Virus record (IMG/VR): IMGVR_UViG_3300009320_000019 | Span: 1-56,623 of that record | Length of the DNA stretch: 56,623 nt | From: a virus | Direction: 5' to 3' (one strand) | In this document: in pieces, positions 13,577 to 21,023 of the stretch | Position numbering within the stretch: position 1 is the first letter of the stretch | Layout of the letters: every line of letters begins with the position of its first letter | The notes under the pieces: generated by a model | What the model was told of the DNA's origin: nothing | The model's input: the letters and a program-made list of their open reading frames with translations, nothing else | Databases searched by the model: none | Translations under genes and position numbers: made by a program

Positions 13577-15250
13577 ATGGAAGAAATAATTTTAGGCCCG
13601 AAGGTTAATAAGAAAGTCACAGAGACTCTTAATTTGGATAAGAAGACACAACTTTTAAAAGAAAATTTAGATATTTTGATGTTAGATCACTCTAGGGCAA
13701 AGAAGTTCTGGGATGGTGAGTTAAAGATTTATTTATCAGATAGGATAGATAAAAGAATCTTAAATAAATTATTATATATTGTTTCTGACGATTTATGTTA
13801 TGGAGTTGCTAAATTAGTTTATCCATGTAAAATAAATAAATTTTATGCTAAAGAAAATAATTTAGTTGATGAAGAATTGTTTAATAAATGGTGGCCACAT
13901 AAGGAAGTTCTTTATACTTATAAAATAAAATCAATTAAAAGATTTGCTAAACCTTTTGAAGTAACTGTAAGCGATGATAAGATTACTCATACAGCAGAAG
14001 GAGTTTCTTTTGAATTAAGAGAAGATGTAAAGGAAGAAGAAGTAACTTTTCCAGAATCTTTTACACCCATGAAGTATTCCCAAAAATTTAAAGATACTTC
14101 AAAATTATTAGACCATTTATTTGAAAAAACAGAGAAATATGTAATAGAAAAAATGCATGGGGGAATAAGAGTTATCCTTATGAAATTTGGGGAAAAAGTT
14201 AAAATATTAATGGGCGAACAAGATATAACTTCAAATTTTCCAAAAATTATTGAGAATTCTAAAACATTAAGTAGCGGGGATTTTATATTAGATGGAAATA
14301 TTATAAATAATATTTTGTATTGTTATGACTGTTTATATCTAAATGAATCTATAGAAGAATTATCTTGGGGAGAAAGGAAATCAAAATTACATAGTTTCCA
14401 ATTCACTAAAAACATAAAAGAAGTAAATAGCACAATTATAGAAAATAAAAAAGATGCTGAAATTGAAATTAAGTTAAGAAACCTAACTGATGGTGGAATA
14501 ATAATTAAAAGATACAATAGTAAATATTCTAAAAATGAAAAAAGTGTAGATTGGATCACAGTAGAACAAGAAGAAGGTGGGCCAACTACTTCCGGAACTA
14601 CAGGAATTGATAAAGTTGTTGGAAAAAAGATTAAGTATAAACCTAAAAAGAAAAAGAAGAAAGAAATGAGCGCAAACAATCAAAGATATTTTTCTAAATG
14701 GAGCCCAACAATGGCATATTATACAGGATTTATAACTGCGGATAGTCATATTGGTATAAAAGAAAATGTTATTGATATTATTGTATCTACAGAAGATAGG
14801 TCTGTAATAGAGGGTTTAGCAAAACAATTAGGTGGTGTTGATATTAAATCTAAAAAAGGTGGTTTATTACAACTTAGATGGTATTCTGAGGAAACTATGA
14901 AGGATTTAAAAAGATTAGGAATTGCAGGAGATAAAGAAAAAAGAAAAATAAGTGTTCCATCTCAGTATACTTGGGATTTTATTAGGGGATATTTTGATGG
15001 TGATGGAAATGTTAGTAAATCCGAACAAAAATTACAATTAGATAATGGTATTGCTAGTATTCAAAAGTGGGTATTTCAAAAATTTAAAGGAATTGCAGGA
15101 AAAGATGCCCATTTATACAAATATACTAAACATTGGAAAGTGCCACAATATAAAATTGTAGTATTAAATGATGGTGCTAAGAAAGTACATAGAAAAATCT
15201 ATTCTAGACAACCATATTTAAAAAGAAAAACTGCGAAGTGGTTAAAATGA
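13577..15250 (+). CDS. ASCH-like / ATP-ligase-like domain fused to LAGLIDADG endonuclease
   Basis: This 557-residue protein has three parts. Residues 40-135 (RAKKFWDGELKIYLSDR, WWPHKEVLYTYKIKS) look like an ASCH/PUA-like domain found near phage head genes. Residues 160-320 resemble an ATP-dependent ligase adenylation domain: EKMHGGIRV near Lys192 for motif I, FILDGN for motif III with Asn in place of Glu, and DGGIIIKR for motif IV. Motif I lacks the normal KxDGxR spacing, so catalysis is doubtful. After a polylysine linker, residues 364-557 form a homing endonuclease with AYYTGFITADSHIG and DFIRGYFDGDGNV. The start follows GAGGTAGAT; an internal ATG at 14666 could also give a separate endonuclease. 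Confidence 0.7.
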   Translation: MEEIILGPKVNKKVTETLNLDKKTQLLKENLDILMLDHSRAKKFWDGELKIYLSDRIDKRILNKLLYIVSDDLCYGVAKLVYPCKINKFYAKENNLVDEELFNKWWPHKEVLYTYKIKSIKRFAKPFEVTVSDDKITHTAEGVSFELREDVKEEEVTFPESFTPMKYSQKFKDTSKLLDHLFEKTEKYVIEKMHGGIRVILMKFGEKVKILMGEQDITSNFPKIIENSKTLSSGDFILDGNIINNILYCYDCLYLNESIEELSWGERKSKLHSFQFTKNIKEVNSTIIENKKDAEIEIKLRNLTDGGIIIKRYNSKYSKNEKSVDWITVEQEEGGPTTSGTTGIDKVVGKKIKYKPKKKKKKEMSANNQRYFSKWSPTMAYYTGFITADSHIGIKENVIDIIVSTEDRSVIEGLAKQLGGVDIKSKKGGLLQLRWYSEETMKDLKRLGIAGDKEKRKISVPSQYTWDFIRGYFDGDGNVSKSEQKLQLDNGIASIQKWVFQKFKGIAGKDAHLYKYTKHWKVPQYKIVVLNDGAKKVHRKIYSRQPYLKRKTAKWLK

Positions 15251-15411
15251 CTAAGGGAAGAAAGATTGGACAGACAGATGTAACCATGTCAGATGTACAG
15301 CAAATCATTGAATTAACTAAAAAAGGTTGTTTTAGATCAGAAATAGCACACTTAACAAAACGATCCAAAGATACAGTTTATAGGTATCAAAAGAAATATA
15401 AAATAATCTAA
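15247..15411 (+). CDS. 54-residue helix-turn-helix protein
   Basis: It overlaps the upstream stop as ATGA. The segment IIELTKKGCFRSEIAHLTKR followed by SKDTVYRYQKKY is a clear helix-turn-helix of the Hin/homeodomain-like type, with a basic N-terminal arm. It may regulate or help the homing endonuclease, or act in packaging. Only the DNA-binding fold is supported. Confidence 0.6.
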   Translation: MTKGRKIGQTDVTMSDVQQIIELTKKGCFRSEIAHLTKRSKDTVYRYQKKYKII

Positions 15412-15425
15412 TTCTCCACAAGACA

Positions 15426-15439
15426 TATAAATACGAAAA
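15426..15439 (+). promoter_or_regulatory. late-type promoter before protease/capsid genes
   Basis: ATATAAATACGAAAA is a near copy of the 15-bp element TTATAAATACGAAAA. Transcription should begin about 26 bases later, giving a leader of about 38 bases with AGGAGG before the protease ATG. Confidence 0.65.
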
Positions 15440-15489
15440 TATAAAATTAGATTTAAATAGCTATGTATTTATTTTTAGGAGGTCTTACC

Positions 15490-16734
15490 ATGGAAGACAT
15501 AAATGAAATTAAACTACCTTATACCATCAAAGATAAAATTTTAATGAGCCCTGGAGTATGGAATGATTTTTACTATTCTGAAGAAGAAATTCAAAAAGCA
15601 TTTAAAAGTACAGATTGGAATGCAAAAGAAAATAGATCCTTATTCTTAGATCATTTAGATGGTTCTGGGCAAGAAAAGTTTGGAGCATTATCATGGGTAG
15701 GGGAAATAACCAACCCAAAAATTAAAAATGGTGTTTTAACAGGTGATTTAGTAATAATAGATAAAAATTTAGCACAAAAATTAGAATATGGTGCTAAAAT
15801 GGGTATTTCTCCAAAAGTAACTGGAGAAACAGACGAAGCAGAATCTGTTATGCAAAATTTTCTATTTGATAATTTTAGTGTAGTCATCAATCCAGCAGTA
15901 AAAACAGCATATATTAATTTAAGTGAGATGGCAAAGATTACAGATTTTGAAACAAAAAGGAAAAGTATGGGGTGGTCAGTTAGTGAATTTTATGCTATAC
16001 CTAAAGATCCACCAAGTTCAAGCAAACTACCTATATTTGATGTAGCTCATGTAAGAAATGCTCTTGCAAGGTTTAATCAAGTAAAGGACATAACTAAAGA
16101 AGAAAAAGCAACCGCTTGGAAAAAGATTTTAAAAGCAGCCAAGAAATTTGGAATTAAAGTAACAAAAACACAGGAGGAAATTACAATGGCAGAAGAAGAA
16201 GCAGTAGTCGAAGAACCTAAAGAAGAAGTTAAGGAAGAAGTGACTGAAGAAGTTAAAGAAGAACCTAAGGAAGAAGCAACTGAAACTGAAGAAGAAGTTG
16301 AAGCTGAAGAAGTTGAAGCTGAAGAAGAAGTTAAAGAAGAAGAACCTAAGGAAGAAGTTGAAGAAGAAGTAACTGAACTTAAGGAAACTGAAACTATTGA
16401 AAAAGCTGAGGAAACTCTTTCTCAAAACCTTATTGATCAAATTCGAAAATTAGTTAATGAAATATTAGCTGAAAAAGAAAAAGATAAGGAAGAAGTTAAA
16501 GAGAAACCAAAAGAAAAAGACAAAGAAGACGAAGAAGAAGAAAAACCAAAAGTAGAAGAAAAGAAAAAAATGAATGATAATACTGAAGAAGTTGAAAGAC
16601 TTAAAAAAGAATTATCTGAAGTTAAGAAAAAATTAAACGAACCTGACAAAGTAACTACAAAAGGAGTAACTGCAGAGTTAGGTACAAAAGAGGATGTGGA
16701 TGTAGCATTCTTAAAACTATTAGGAGGGATATGA
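15490..16734 (+). CDS. prohead protease fused to acidic scaffold (XkdF-like)
   Basis: This 414-residue protein should help build and mature the procapsid. The N-terminal third resembles the phage XkdF/prohead serine protease family: RSLFLDHLDGSGQ with a probable catalytic His, FGALSWVGEITNPKIKNGVL, KMGISPKVTGE with a probable catalytic Ser, and NFSVVINPAVKTAYI. A central segment (KLPIFDVAHVRNALARFNQV followed by AAKKFGIKV) resembles a DUF6582-type domain. The last 180 residues are extremely Glu/Lys-rich, a typical scaffold. The ATG after AGGAGGTCTTACC is preferred to an ATG nine codons earlier. Confidence 0.75.
   Translation: MEDINEIKLPYTIKDKILMSPGVWNDFYYSEEEIQKAFKSTDWNAKENRSLFLDHLDGSGQEKFGALSWVGEITNPKIKNGVLTGDLVIIDKNLAQKLEYGAKMGISPKVTGETDEAESVMQNFLFDNFSVVINPAVKTAYINLSEMAKITDFETKRKSMGWSVSEFYAIPKDPPSSSKLPIFDVAHVRNALARFNQVKDITKEEKATAWKKILKAAKKFGIKVTKTQEEITMAEEEAVVEEPKEEVKEEVTEEVKEEPKEEATETEEEVEAEEVEAEEEVKEEEPKEEVEEEVTELKETETIEKAEETLSQNLIDQIRKLVNEILAEKEKDKEEVKEKPKEKDKEDEEEEKPKVEEKKKMNDNTEEVERLKKELSEVKKKLNEPDKVTTKGVTAELGTKEDVDVAFLKLLGGI
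16186..16734 (+). CDS. nested in-frame scaffold protein
   Basis: Inside the protease/scaffold gene, in the same frame, CAGGAGG lies eight bases before ATG and begins MAEEEAVVEEPKEEVKEEVT. It would yield the 182-residue acidic coiled-coil scaffold without the protease. This parallels lambda C/Nu3, where a nested start makes separate scaffold. The last part, VERLKKELSEVKKKLNEPDK, is a likely coiled coil with capsid-binding ability. The internal translation is inferred from the strong ribosome site. Confidence 0.6.
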   Translation: MAEEEAVVEEPKEEVKEEVTEEVKEEPKEEATETEEEVEAEEVEAEEEVKEEEPKEEVEEEVTELKETETIEKAEETLSQNLIDQIRKLVNEILAEKEKDKEEVKEKPKEKDKEDEEEEKPKVEEKKKMNDNTEEVERLKKELSEVKKKLNEPDKVTTKGVTAELGTKEDVDVAFLKLLGGI

Positions 16735-16736
16735 AA

Positions 16737-17675
16737 ATGAAACGATCAGTTCAAGAATTAGCAGACGAAGTAACAATACAAACTGCAACTGGTATCTCTA
16801 CTGTTCAGGGTAAAAGATGGCTTCAAGAAATATTAAAAGCTGCAAAGCAAAAGATGTTTTTCGAACAATTCGCTTATGTATCTGACGCAGGCAAAGGCAT
16901 CAAAGATGTAGAAGTACCAATAGCAACTAGTAACATAGATTTTACAGACAGTAAAACAGAAGGTCAAGAAAGAACTTTAAGTTATATTGATAACTTAAGC
17001 ACAGTTACTTTCACACCTACCAGCCATAACTTTGGCGCAGCAGTATCAGCAGAAGTTGTAAGAACTTCACAAGTTGATGTTGTTAGATTCGCAAGAGACC
17101 AAATGGCTTATGATATGGCTTTAACCATTGACACAGCATTTGCAACTGAATTAGCAACTGCAACACCAGCAGCAACACTATACGGTGGAGATGCAACAAA
17201 TACAGCAACTTTAGCAGCAGGCGATGTAATGACACCAGAAATAGTTGCTTCCGCAATTAGAGCTTTAAAAGTTAATGGATGGGTAGGAGAACCAGGAAAA
17301 CCATTGGTAGCATTTATTTCACCATACCAAGAAGAAGCATTGATGAAAGATTCTCAATTTGTGAATGCATCAGAATATGGTGGAAATGAAATTGTTATGA
17401 ATGGAGAAATTGGAAGATATTTGGGAGTAAAAATAATCTCTACAAACCAAGTACCAAGTTCATCAACTTGGGGTGCAGGCAGTAATTTAGATGGAAATAC
17501 ATGTTTTGTTCTAAAAGCAAAAGTTTCCTATGGAATTATATATGCACAAAGACCAAAATTAGACTTTGAATACAAGAAAGACGAAGCAGCTCACTATGTA
17601 TATTTAGATACCGCTTATGATATCGAAAATTTACAAGAAGGTGCAATCGTACACATAAAGGTACTACAAGTATAA
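16737..17675 (+). CDS. major capsid protein, HK97 fold
   Basis: The 312-residue protein should form the icosahedral shell. The pattern MAYDMALTIDTAFATELATA, then KPLVAFISPYQEEALMKDSQ, then NGEIGRYLGVKIISTNQVPS is typical of HK97-fold capsid proteins of the N4-gp56/P22-like set: spine helix, P-domain and A-domain. It follows protease and scaffold, as expected. Of two close ATG codons I prefer the second, nine bases from GGAGG. A perfect hairpin follows the stop. Confidence 0.88.
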   Translation: MKRSVQELADEVTIQTATGISTVQGKRWLQEILKAAKQKMFFEQFAYVSDAGKGIKDVEVPIATSNIDFTDSKTEGQERTLSYIDNLSTVTFTPTSHNFGAAVSAEVVRTSQVDVVRFARDQMAYDMALTIDTAFATELATATPAATLYGGDATNTATLAAGDVMTPEIVASAIRALKVNGWVGEPGKPLVAFISPYQEEALMKDSQFVNASEYGGNEIVMNGEIGRYLGVKIISTNQVPSSSTWGAGSNLDGNTCFVLKAKVSYGIIYAQRPKLDFEYKKDEAAHYVYLDTAYDIENLQEGAIVHIKVLQV

Positions 17676-17679
17676 ATCT

Positions 17680-17703
17680 TTTAATATTTTTTAAAATATT
17701 AAA
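17680..17703 (+). terminator. hairpin after major capsid gene
   Basis: TTTAATATTTT and AAAATATTAAA form a perfect 11-bp stem with a two-base loop. It may reduce read-through or protect the abundant capsid mRNA 3' end. Confidence 0.5.
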
Positions 17704-17723
17704 GGATACAAGGAGATGAGAGA

Positions 17724-18239
17724 ATGACAGCAGATTTTTGTTGGGTTGAATATACTTCACCTACTCAAAGTGCCGAACCTAATCATCTTAATCTTGGAAG
17801 TACTAACGCAGTAAATATGACTGCTTATGATTGGCCTATCACTACTGGTACATATTCATATAGTAAATATGTGGCTGGATATTGGTATGGAACATTTAGT
17901 TATATTCAAAATTTAAAATTTTGGGTATCCAATTCTTGCGGAGGTTATGTGACTGGAGAAGATTTGAAATGGAGCGGCACAACAACTAGTTATGCCGGTA
18001 CAGATGCATCTTCTGTAGTAACGCCAACAAACAGTGCAGACGCTTTAGCAAATCAAGACATGGTATGGTCTGAACCAGCAACTAATAATTTAGGTTTCGC
18101 AGGCAATAATGCCTCAAATTCATGTTTAGATGCAAGCGGAAAAAGCGATTGGCTTGTTTTACAGGCAAGCATAACTTTATCAGCAACAGAAGCAGTAACC
18201 AACACAAAAACATTTACTCTTCAGTATGAAGAAGTTTAA
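17724..18239 (+). CDS. probable capsid decoration or minor virion protein
   Basis: The 171-residue protein begins MTADFCWVEYTSPTQSAEPN and is rich in Thr, Ser, Ala and aromatic residues, with a strand pattern and few charges. It resembles accessory virion beta proteins and is placed right after the capsid gene. The segment VLQASITLSATEAVTNTKTF suggests a beta-sandwich. Homology is not established. Confidence 0.6.
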   Translation: MTADFCWVEYTSPTQSAEPNHLNLGSTNAVNMTAYDWPITTGTYSYSKYVAGYWYGTFSYIQNLKFWVSNSCGGYVTGEDLKWSGTTTSYAGTDASSVVTPTNSADALANQDMVWSEPATNNLGFAGNNASNSCLDASGKSDWLVLQASITLSATEAVTNTKTFTLQYEEV

Positions 18240-18248
18240 GTAATATAT

Positions 18249-18274
18249 ATTTTTTTTATTTTTTTTATTTTTTT
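18249..18274 (+). terminator. T-run terminator after the capsid module
   Basis: Three runs of seven or eight T residues separated by single A residues follow the stop codon within 10 bases. This is a typical archaeal terminator. Confidence 0.65.
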
Positions 18275-18298
18275 GAATAGATTAGGGGGATTGAACAG

Positions 18299-20092
18299 AT
18301 GGAAGAATCAAAAAAAGGTATTGGAATAGGTATTATTTCTGGAGACGGTTTAGTCTCTTTAAAATGGATGAAACATTATTCTGCCATTAGGATTACTCCT
18401 ATCGGTGCAGGATGGCAATATATAACTGTAGAAGGCCTTAGTTATGGTCCAGCTAGAAATGAAGTAGTTAGAAAAGCAAAAGAACGTGGATGTAAATGGC
18501 TTTTTTTCTTAGATGATGATGTTTTCTTACCTAACAATGCACTTAGTAAATTATTAAAACAAGATAAAGATATAATTACTGGAATTTATTGGACTAAAAC
18601 AAAAGAATCAAATCCAGTATTATTTAAAAAACTCGGAGAAGGCCCATATTATGATTTTCCATTAGATTCTGTAGTTGAAGTAGAAGGCGCAGGGATGGGT
18701 TGTTGTTTAATAAATATGAGAGTATTTGATGCTTTTGATAAAGCGGGGATTAATTATTTTGTTGAACAAGGAATTCATGTAGATAAAAATGGAAAAGTAC
18801 ATAACTTAAAAGCACCAGGAGAGGATCATTGGTTCTTTTTAAAAGCAAAAGAATTAGGATTTAAAGTATTTGCAGATACTAGTTTGCTTTGTGATCATTA
18901 TGACCATAAAACTAAAAAAATGTATCCCCAACCTGATGTAGTTCAAGAGATATGCAAAAAAAGATTAATCCAAGAAGGTAGATCTGATATTATAGAAGAT
19001 TATGATAAAAGGAAAGGATTAGACCCCGATAAGAAAACTATTGTTTTTTACAATGACGGTCCATTTTTTGCAGGGGATGAAATTTATCGTAGGGCCATAG
19101 GAGGCTCAGAAAGTGGATTAATAGATGTTGCTAAATTATTAGCTACAGATTATAATGTACATGTATGTTGTAGAAATGATAGGCCAGGCGTTTATGATAA
19201 TGTATACTATCATCCAATAGAACAATTAGATAATGTATTAAAACAAACTAAGCCAGAATATTTTATTTCTTCAAGATGCCCAGATGTATTTAAAAGAGAT
19301 TTAAAGAAAATGTTTGGAGTTAAATTTAACATTCTCTGGGGTTCAGATAAATCTGATAGTGTTGCTTGGAAAGATTTAGAAGAAGTTTATGATAACATTG
19401 ATAGGATAGTACTTTTATCTAATTGGCATAAAAATGATATACGGAAGAAATTTAAATTTGTAAAAGCTAAAAAAGTTAAAAATATCTCTTATTCTGTAGA
19501 TCCAAAATTATATGAATGTGGTGTACAGAAGAATAAATTTAAGTTAATCTATTGTTCTACACCATTTAGGGGATTAGATGTTGCTTTAAAGATGTTTCCT
19601 AAGATTAAAAAAGAAATACCTGAAGCAGAGTTACATATATTTAGTAGTATAAAGATTTATGGAGATAATTTTATGGATAATAAATTTGAAGACCTTTATA
19701 CAATTGCTAGAAGAACTAATGGAGTTTATTATAGAGGTATATTAAAAAGGCCTGAATTAGCATTTGAACAAAAAAGTTCTGGACTTTTATTCTATCCAAA
19801 TACTTTTGAAGAAACTTTTTGTAAAGTAGTTGCAGAATGTCAAGTTGCAGGAACTCCAACTATTACTTCAGACAATGGTGCTCTTTCAGAAACACTTAGA
19901 GAAGGATGTGGTATTCTAGTTAAAGGCAATCCATATTCAAAAGAATACCAAAAAACATTTATATCAGAAACGATTAAGCTATTAAAAAGCAAACAAAAAT
20001 GGAATAGGATGTCTAAGAAATGCTTAACTGTAGATTTTAGTGAAGAAAAAATTAGAAAAGATTGGAAAAAATTATTAAGAGGTTTAAAATGA
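18299..20092 (+). CDS. two-domain glycosyltransferase, GT-A fused to GT-B
   Basis: The 597-residue protein carries two sugar transferases. Residues 1-240 are a GT-A domain with WLFFLDDDVFLPNN (DDD metal site at 72-74), GAGMGCCLINMRVF and PGEDHWFFLKAKELG. Residues 245-597 form a GT-B domain of the GT4 type with AGDEIYRRAIGGSESGLI, IVLLSNWHKNDIRKKF, YCSTPFRGLDVALKMFPK, and the EETFCKVVAECQVAGTP site with an E-x7-E arrangement. The GT-A half is paralogous to the protein at 8608. It lies between capsid and fibre genes, so glycosylation of virion proteins is a plausible role. Confidence 0.75.
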   Translation: MEESKKGIGIGIISGDGLVSLKWMKHYSAIRITPIGAGWQYITVEGLSYGPARNEVVRKAKERGCKWLFFLDDDVFLPNNALSKLLKQDKDIITGIYWTKTKESNPVLFKKLGEGPYYDFPLDSVVEVEGAGMGCCLINMRVFDAFDKAGINYFVEQGIHVDKNGKVHNLKAPGEDHWFFLKAKELGFKVFADTSLLCDHYDHKTKKMYPQPDVVQEICKKRLIQEGRSDIIEDYDKRKGLDPDKKTIVFYNDGPFFAGDEIYRRAIGGSESGLIDVAKLLATDYNVHVCCRNDRPGVYDNVYYHPIEQLDNVLKQTKPEYFISSRCPDVFKRDLKKMFGVKFNILWGSDKSDSVAWKDLEEVYDNIDRIVLLSNWHKNDIRKKFKFVKAKKVKNISYSVDPKLYECGVQKNKFKLIYCSTPFRGLDVALKMFPKIKKEIPEAELHIFSSIKIYGDNFMDNKFEDLYTIARRTNGVYYRGILKRPELAFEQKSSGLLFYPNTFEETFCKVVAECQVAGTPTITSDNGALSETLREGCGILVKGNPYSKEYQKTFISETIKLLKSKQKWNRMSKKCLTVDFSEEKIRKDWKKLLRGLK

Positions 20093-20481
20093 CAGAATAT
20101 TATTGGAAAATTACAGATAAAGATGGAAAAGTAACTGAACAATTTGTTGATGGAAAAGAAACTAAATTCAATGTAGATTGGGAAAAACCAGGGGCAGTAT
20201 TTAAGTTTGAATTAATAGGTGATAGGACACATACTATTGATTTAACAACTGGGGAATTTAATTTAAATGGGGATATTTATAATCCTGCACCAGAAGGTTC
20301 AAAGAATTTTAGATTAAAATATAGAAAAAGACATAGAAGGTCTTTTAATATGGCAGGCGCAGAACAAGGTCACGAAATTAGTTATATTTTATCTTATATA
20401 GTTGGAGATAAAGAATATACTGCATTGGTGTCACCACCAACTAAGGGTAGAAAGATTGAAATAATTACTCCACCTAAATAA
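20089..20481 (+). CDS. hypothetical 130-residue protein, paralogue of next gene
   Basis: I start at MTEYYWKITDKDGKVTEQFV, which overlaps the glycosyltransferase stop as ATGA. A small strand-rich domain with a basic patch (FRLKYRKRHRRSFNM) and a C-terminal strand pair follows. Length, strand order and the middle basic segment are shared with the next gene, suggesting duplication. A virion or glycan-related role is possible but not shown. Confidence 0.6.
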   Translation: MTEYYWKITDKDGKVTEQFVDGKETKFNVDWEKPGAVFKFELIGDRTHTIDLTTGEFNLNGDIYNPAPEGSKNFRLKYRKRHRRSFNMAGAEQGHEISYILSYIVGDKEYTALVSPPTKGRKIEIITPPK

Positions 20482-20828
20482 TGTGGCTCGCTAAATATTT
20501 AAATGGGGAAATACTCAGCAATGAAGATTCTTCATTTGTTGATTTAGATGAAAGTAAATTAATTGAATTTAGGATTATAGTAAATAATAAAGAATATACT
20601 TGTAATTGTCGTGAAGGTTTTTTTAAATTAGATACTCAAAAAGTGTATTTTAAAAACTTAAAAGATTCTAGAATAATTTATTTTAAAAAAATAAGGCAAA
20701 ATATTGGAACTGCTGGGAAAAGTTCTACTGAAACAGAGTATTGTATCGGTCTGAGAAAACTTATAAATACGAAAAATTATCAAATTATATTAAGTGTAAG
20801 CGATAAACTTATATTTTTTGATAAATAG
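20481..20828 (+). CDS. hypothetical 115-residue protein
   Basis: It begins MWLAKYLNGEILSNEDSSFV and has the same apparent layout as the preceding protein, including NNKEYTCNCREGFFKLDT and IIYFKKIRQNIG. The start overlaps the upstream stop by a single base. A promoter-like element lies inside its 3' part. Function is unknown. Confidence 0.55.
   Translation: MWLAKYLNGEILSNEDSSFVDLDESKLIEFRIIVNNKEYTCNCREGFFKLDTQKVYFKNLKDSRIIYFKKIRQNIGTAGKSSTETEYCIGLRKLINTKNYQIILSVSDKLIFFDK
20761..20775 (+). promoter_or_regulatory. late-type promoter inside a gene
   Basis: TTATAAATACGAAAA is an exact copy of the element before other virion genes. The transcript would start near 20795 and serve the following small gene and the large fibre genes. 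Confidence 0.55.
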
Positions 20829-20837
20829 TTCAATACA

Positions 20838-21023
20838 ATGAACACCCCCAATACAATGGAATATAAAGTAAAGATAAATATTAGTCCACAGGCTAAACTA
20901 CTTCTAAAAGAAATGCCATCTATTGATGAAAAAGATTTAATAAAATGGTTTATTAATCATAGAAAGATATGGGTAGGCGGCGGGGATGTTATTGATTTTC
21001 TAAAAGGAGGGAAAAATGACTGA
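20838..21023 (+). CDS. hypothetical 61-residue protein
   Basis: It reads MNTPNTMEYKVKINISPQAK, then LLLKEMPSIDEKDLIKWFIN, a strand followed by helices. It may be a small fibre-assembly or chaperone protein because it overlaps the start of the fibre gene, but no family is recognised. A start at the second Met (residue 7) is also possible. Confidence 0.5.
   Translation: MNTPNTMEYKVKINISPQAKLLLKEMPSIDEKDLIKWFINHRKIWVGGGDVIDFLKGGKND

Noticed and set aside
16129-16649. Leftward Phe/Ser-rich ORFs opposite the scaffold
   Set aside because: They mirror the Glu/Lys codons of the scaffold and have no start signals.
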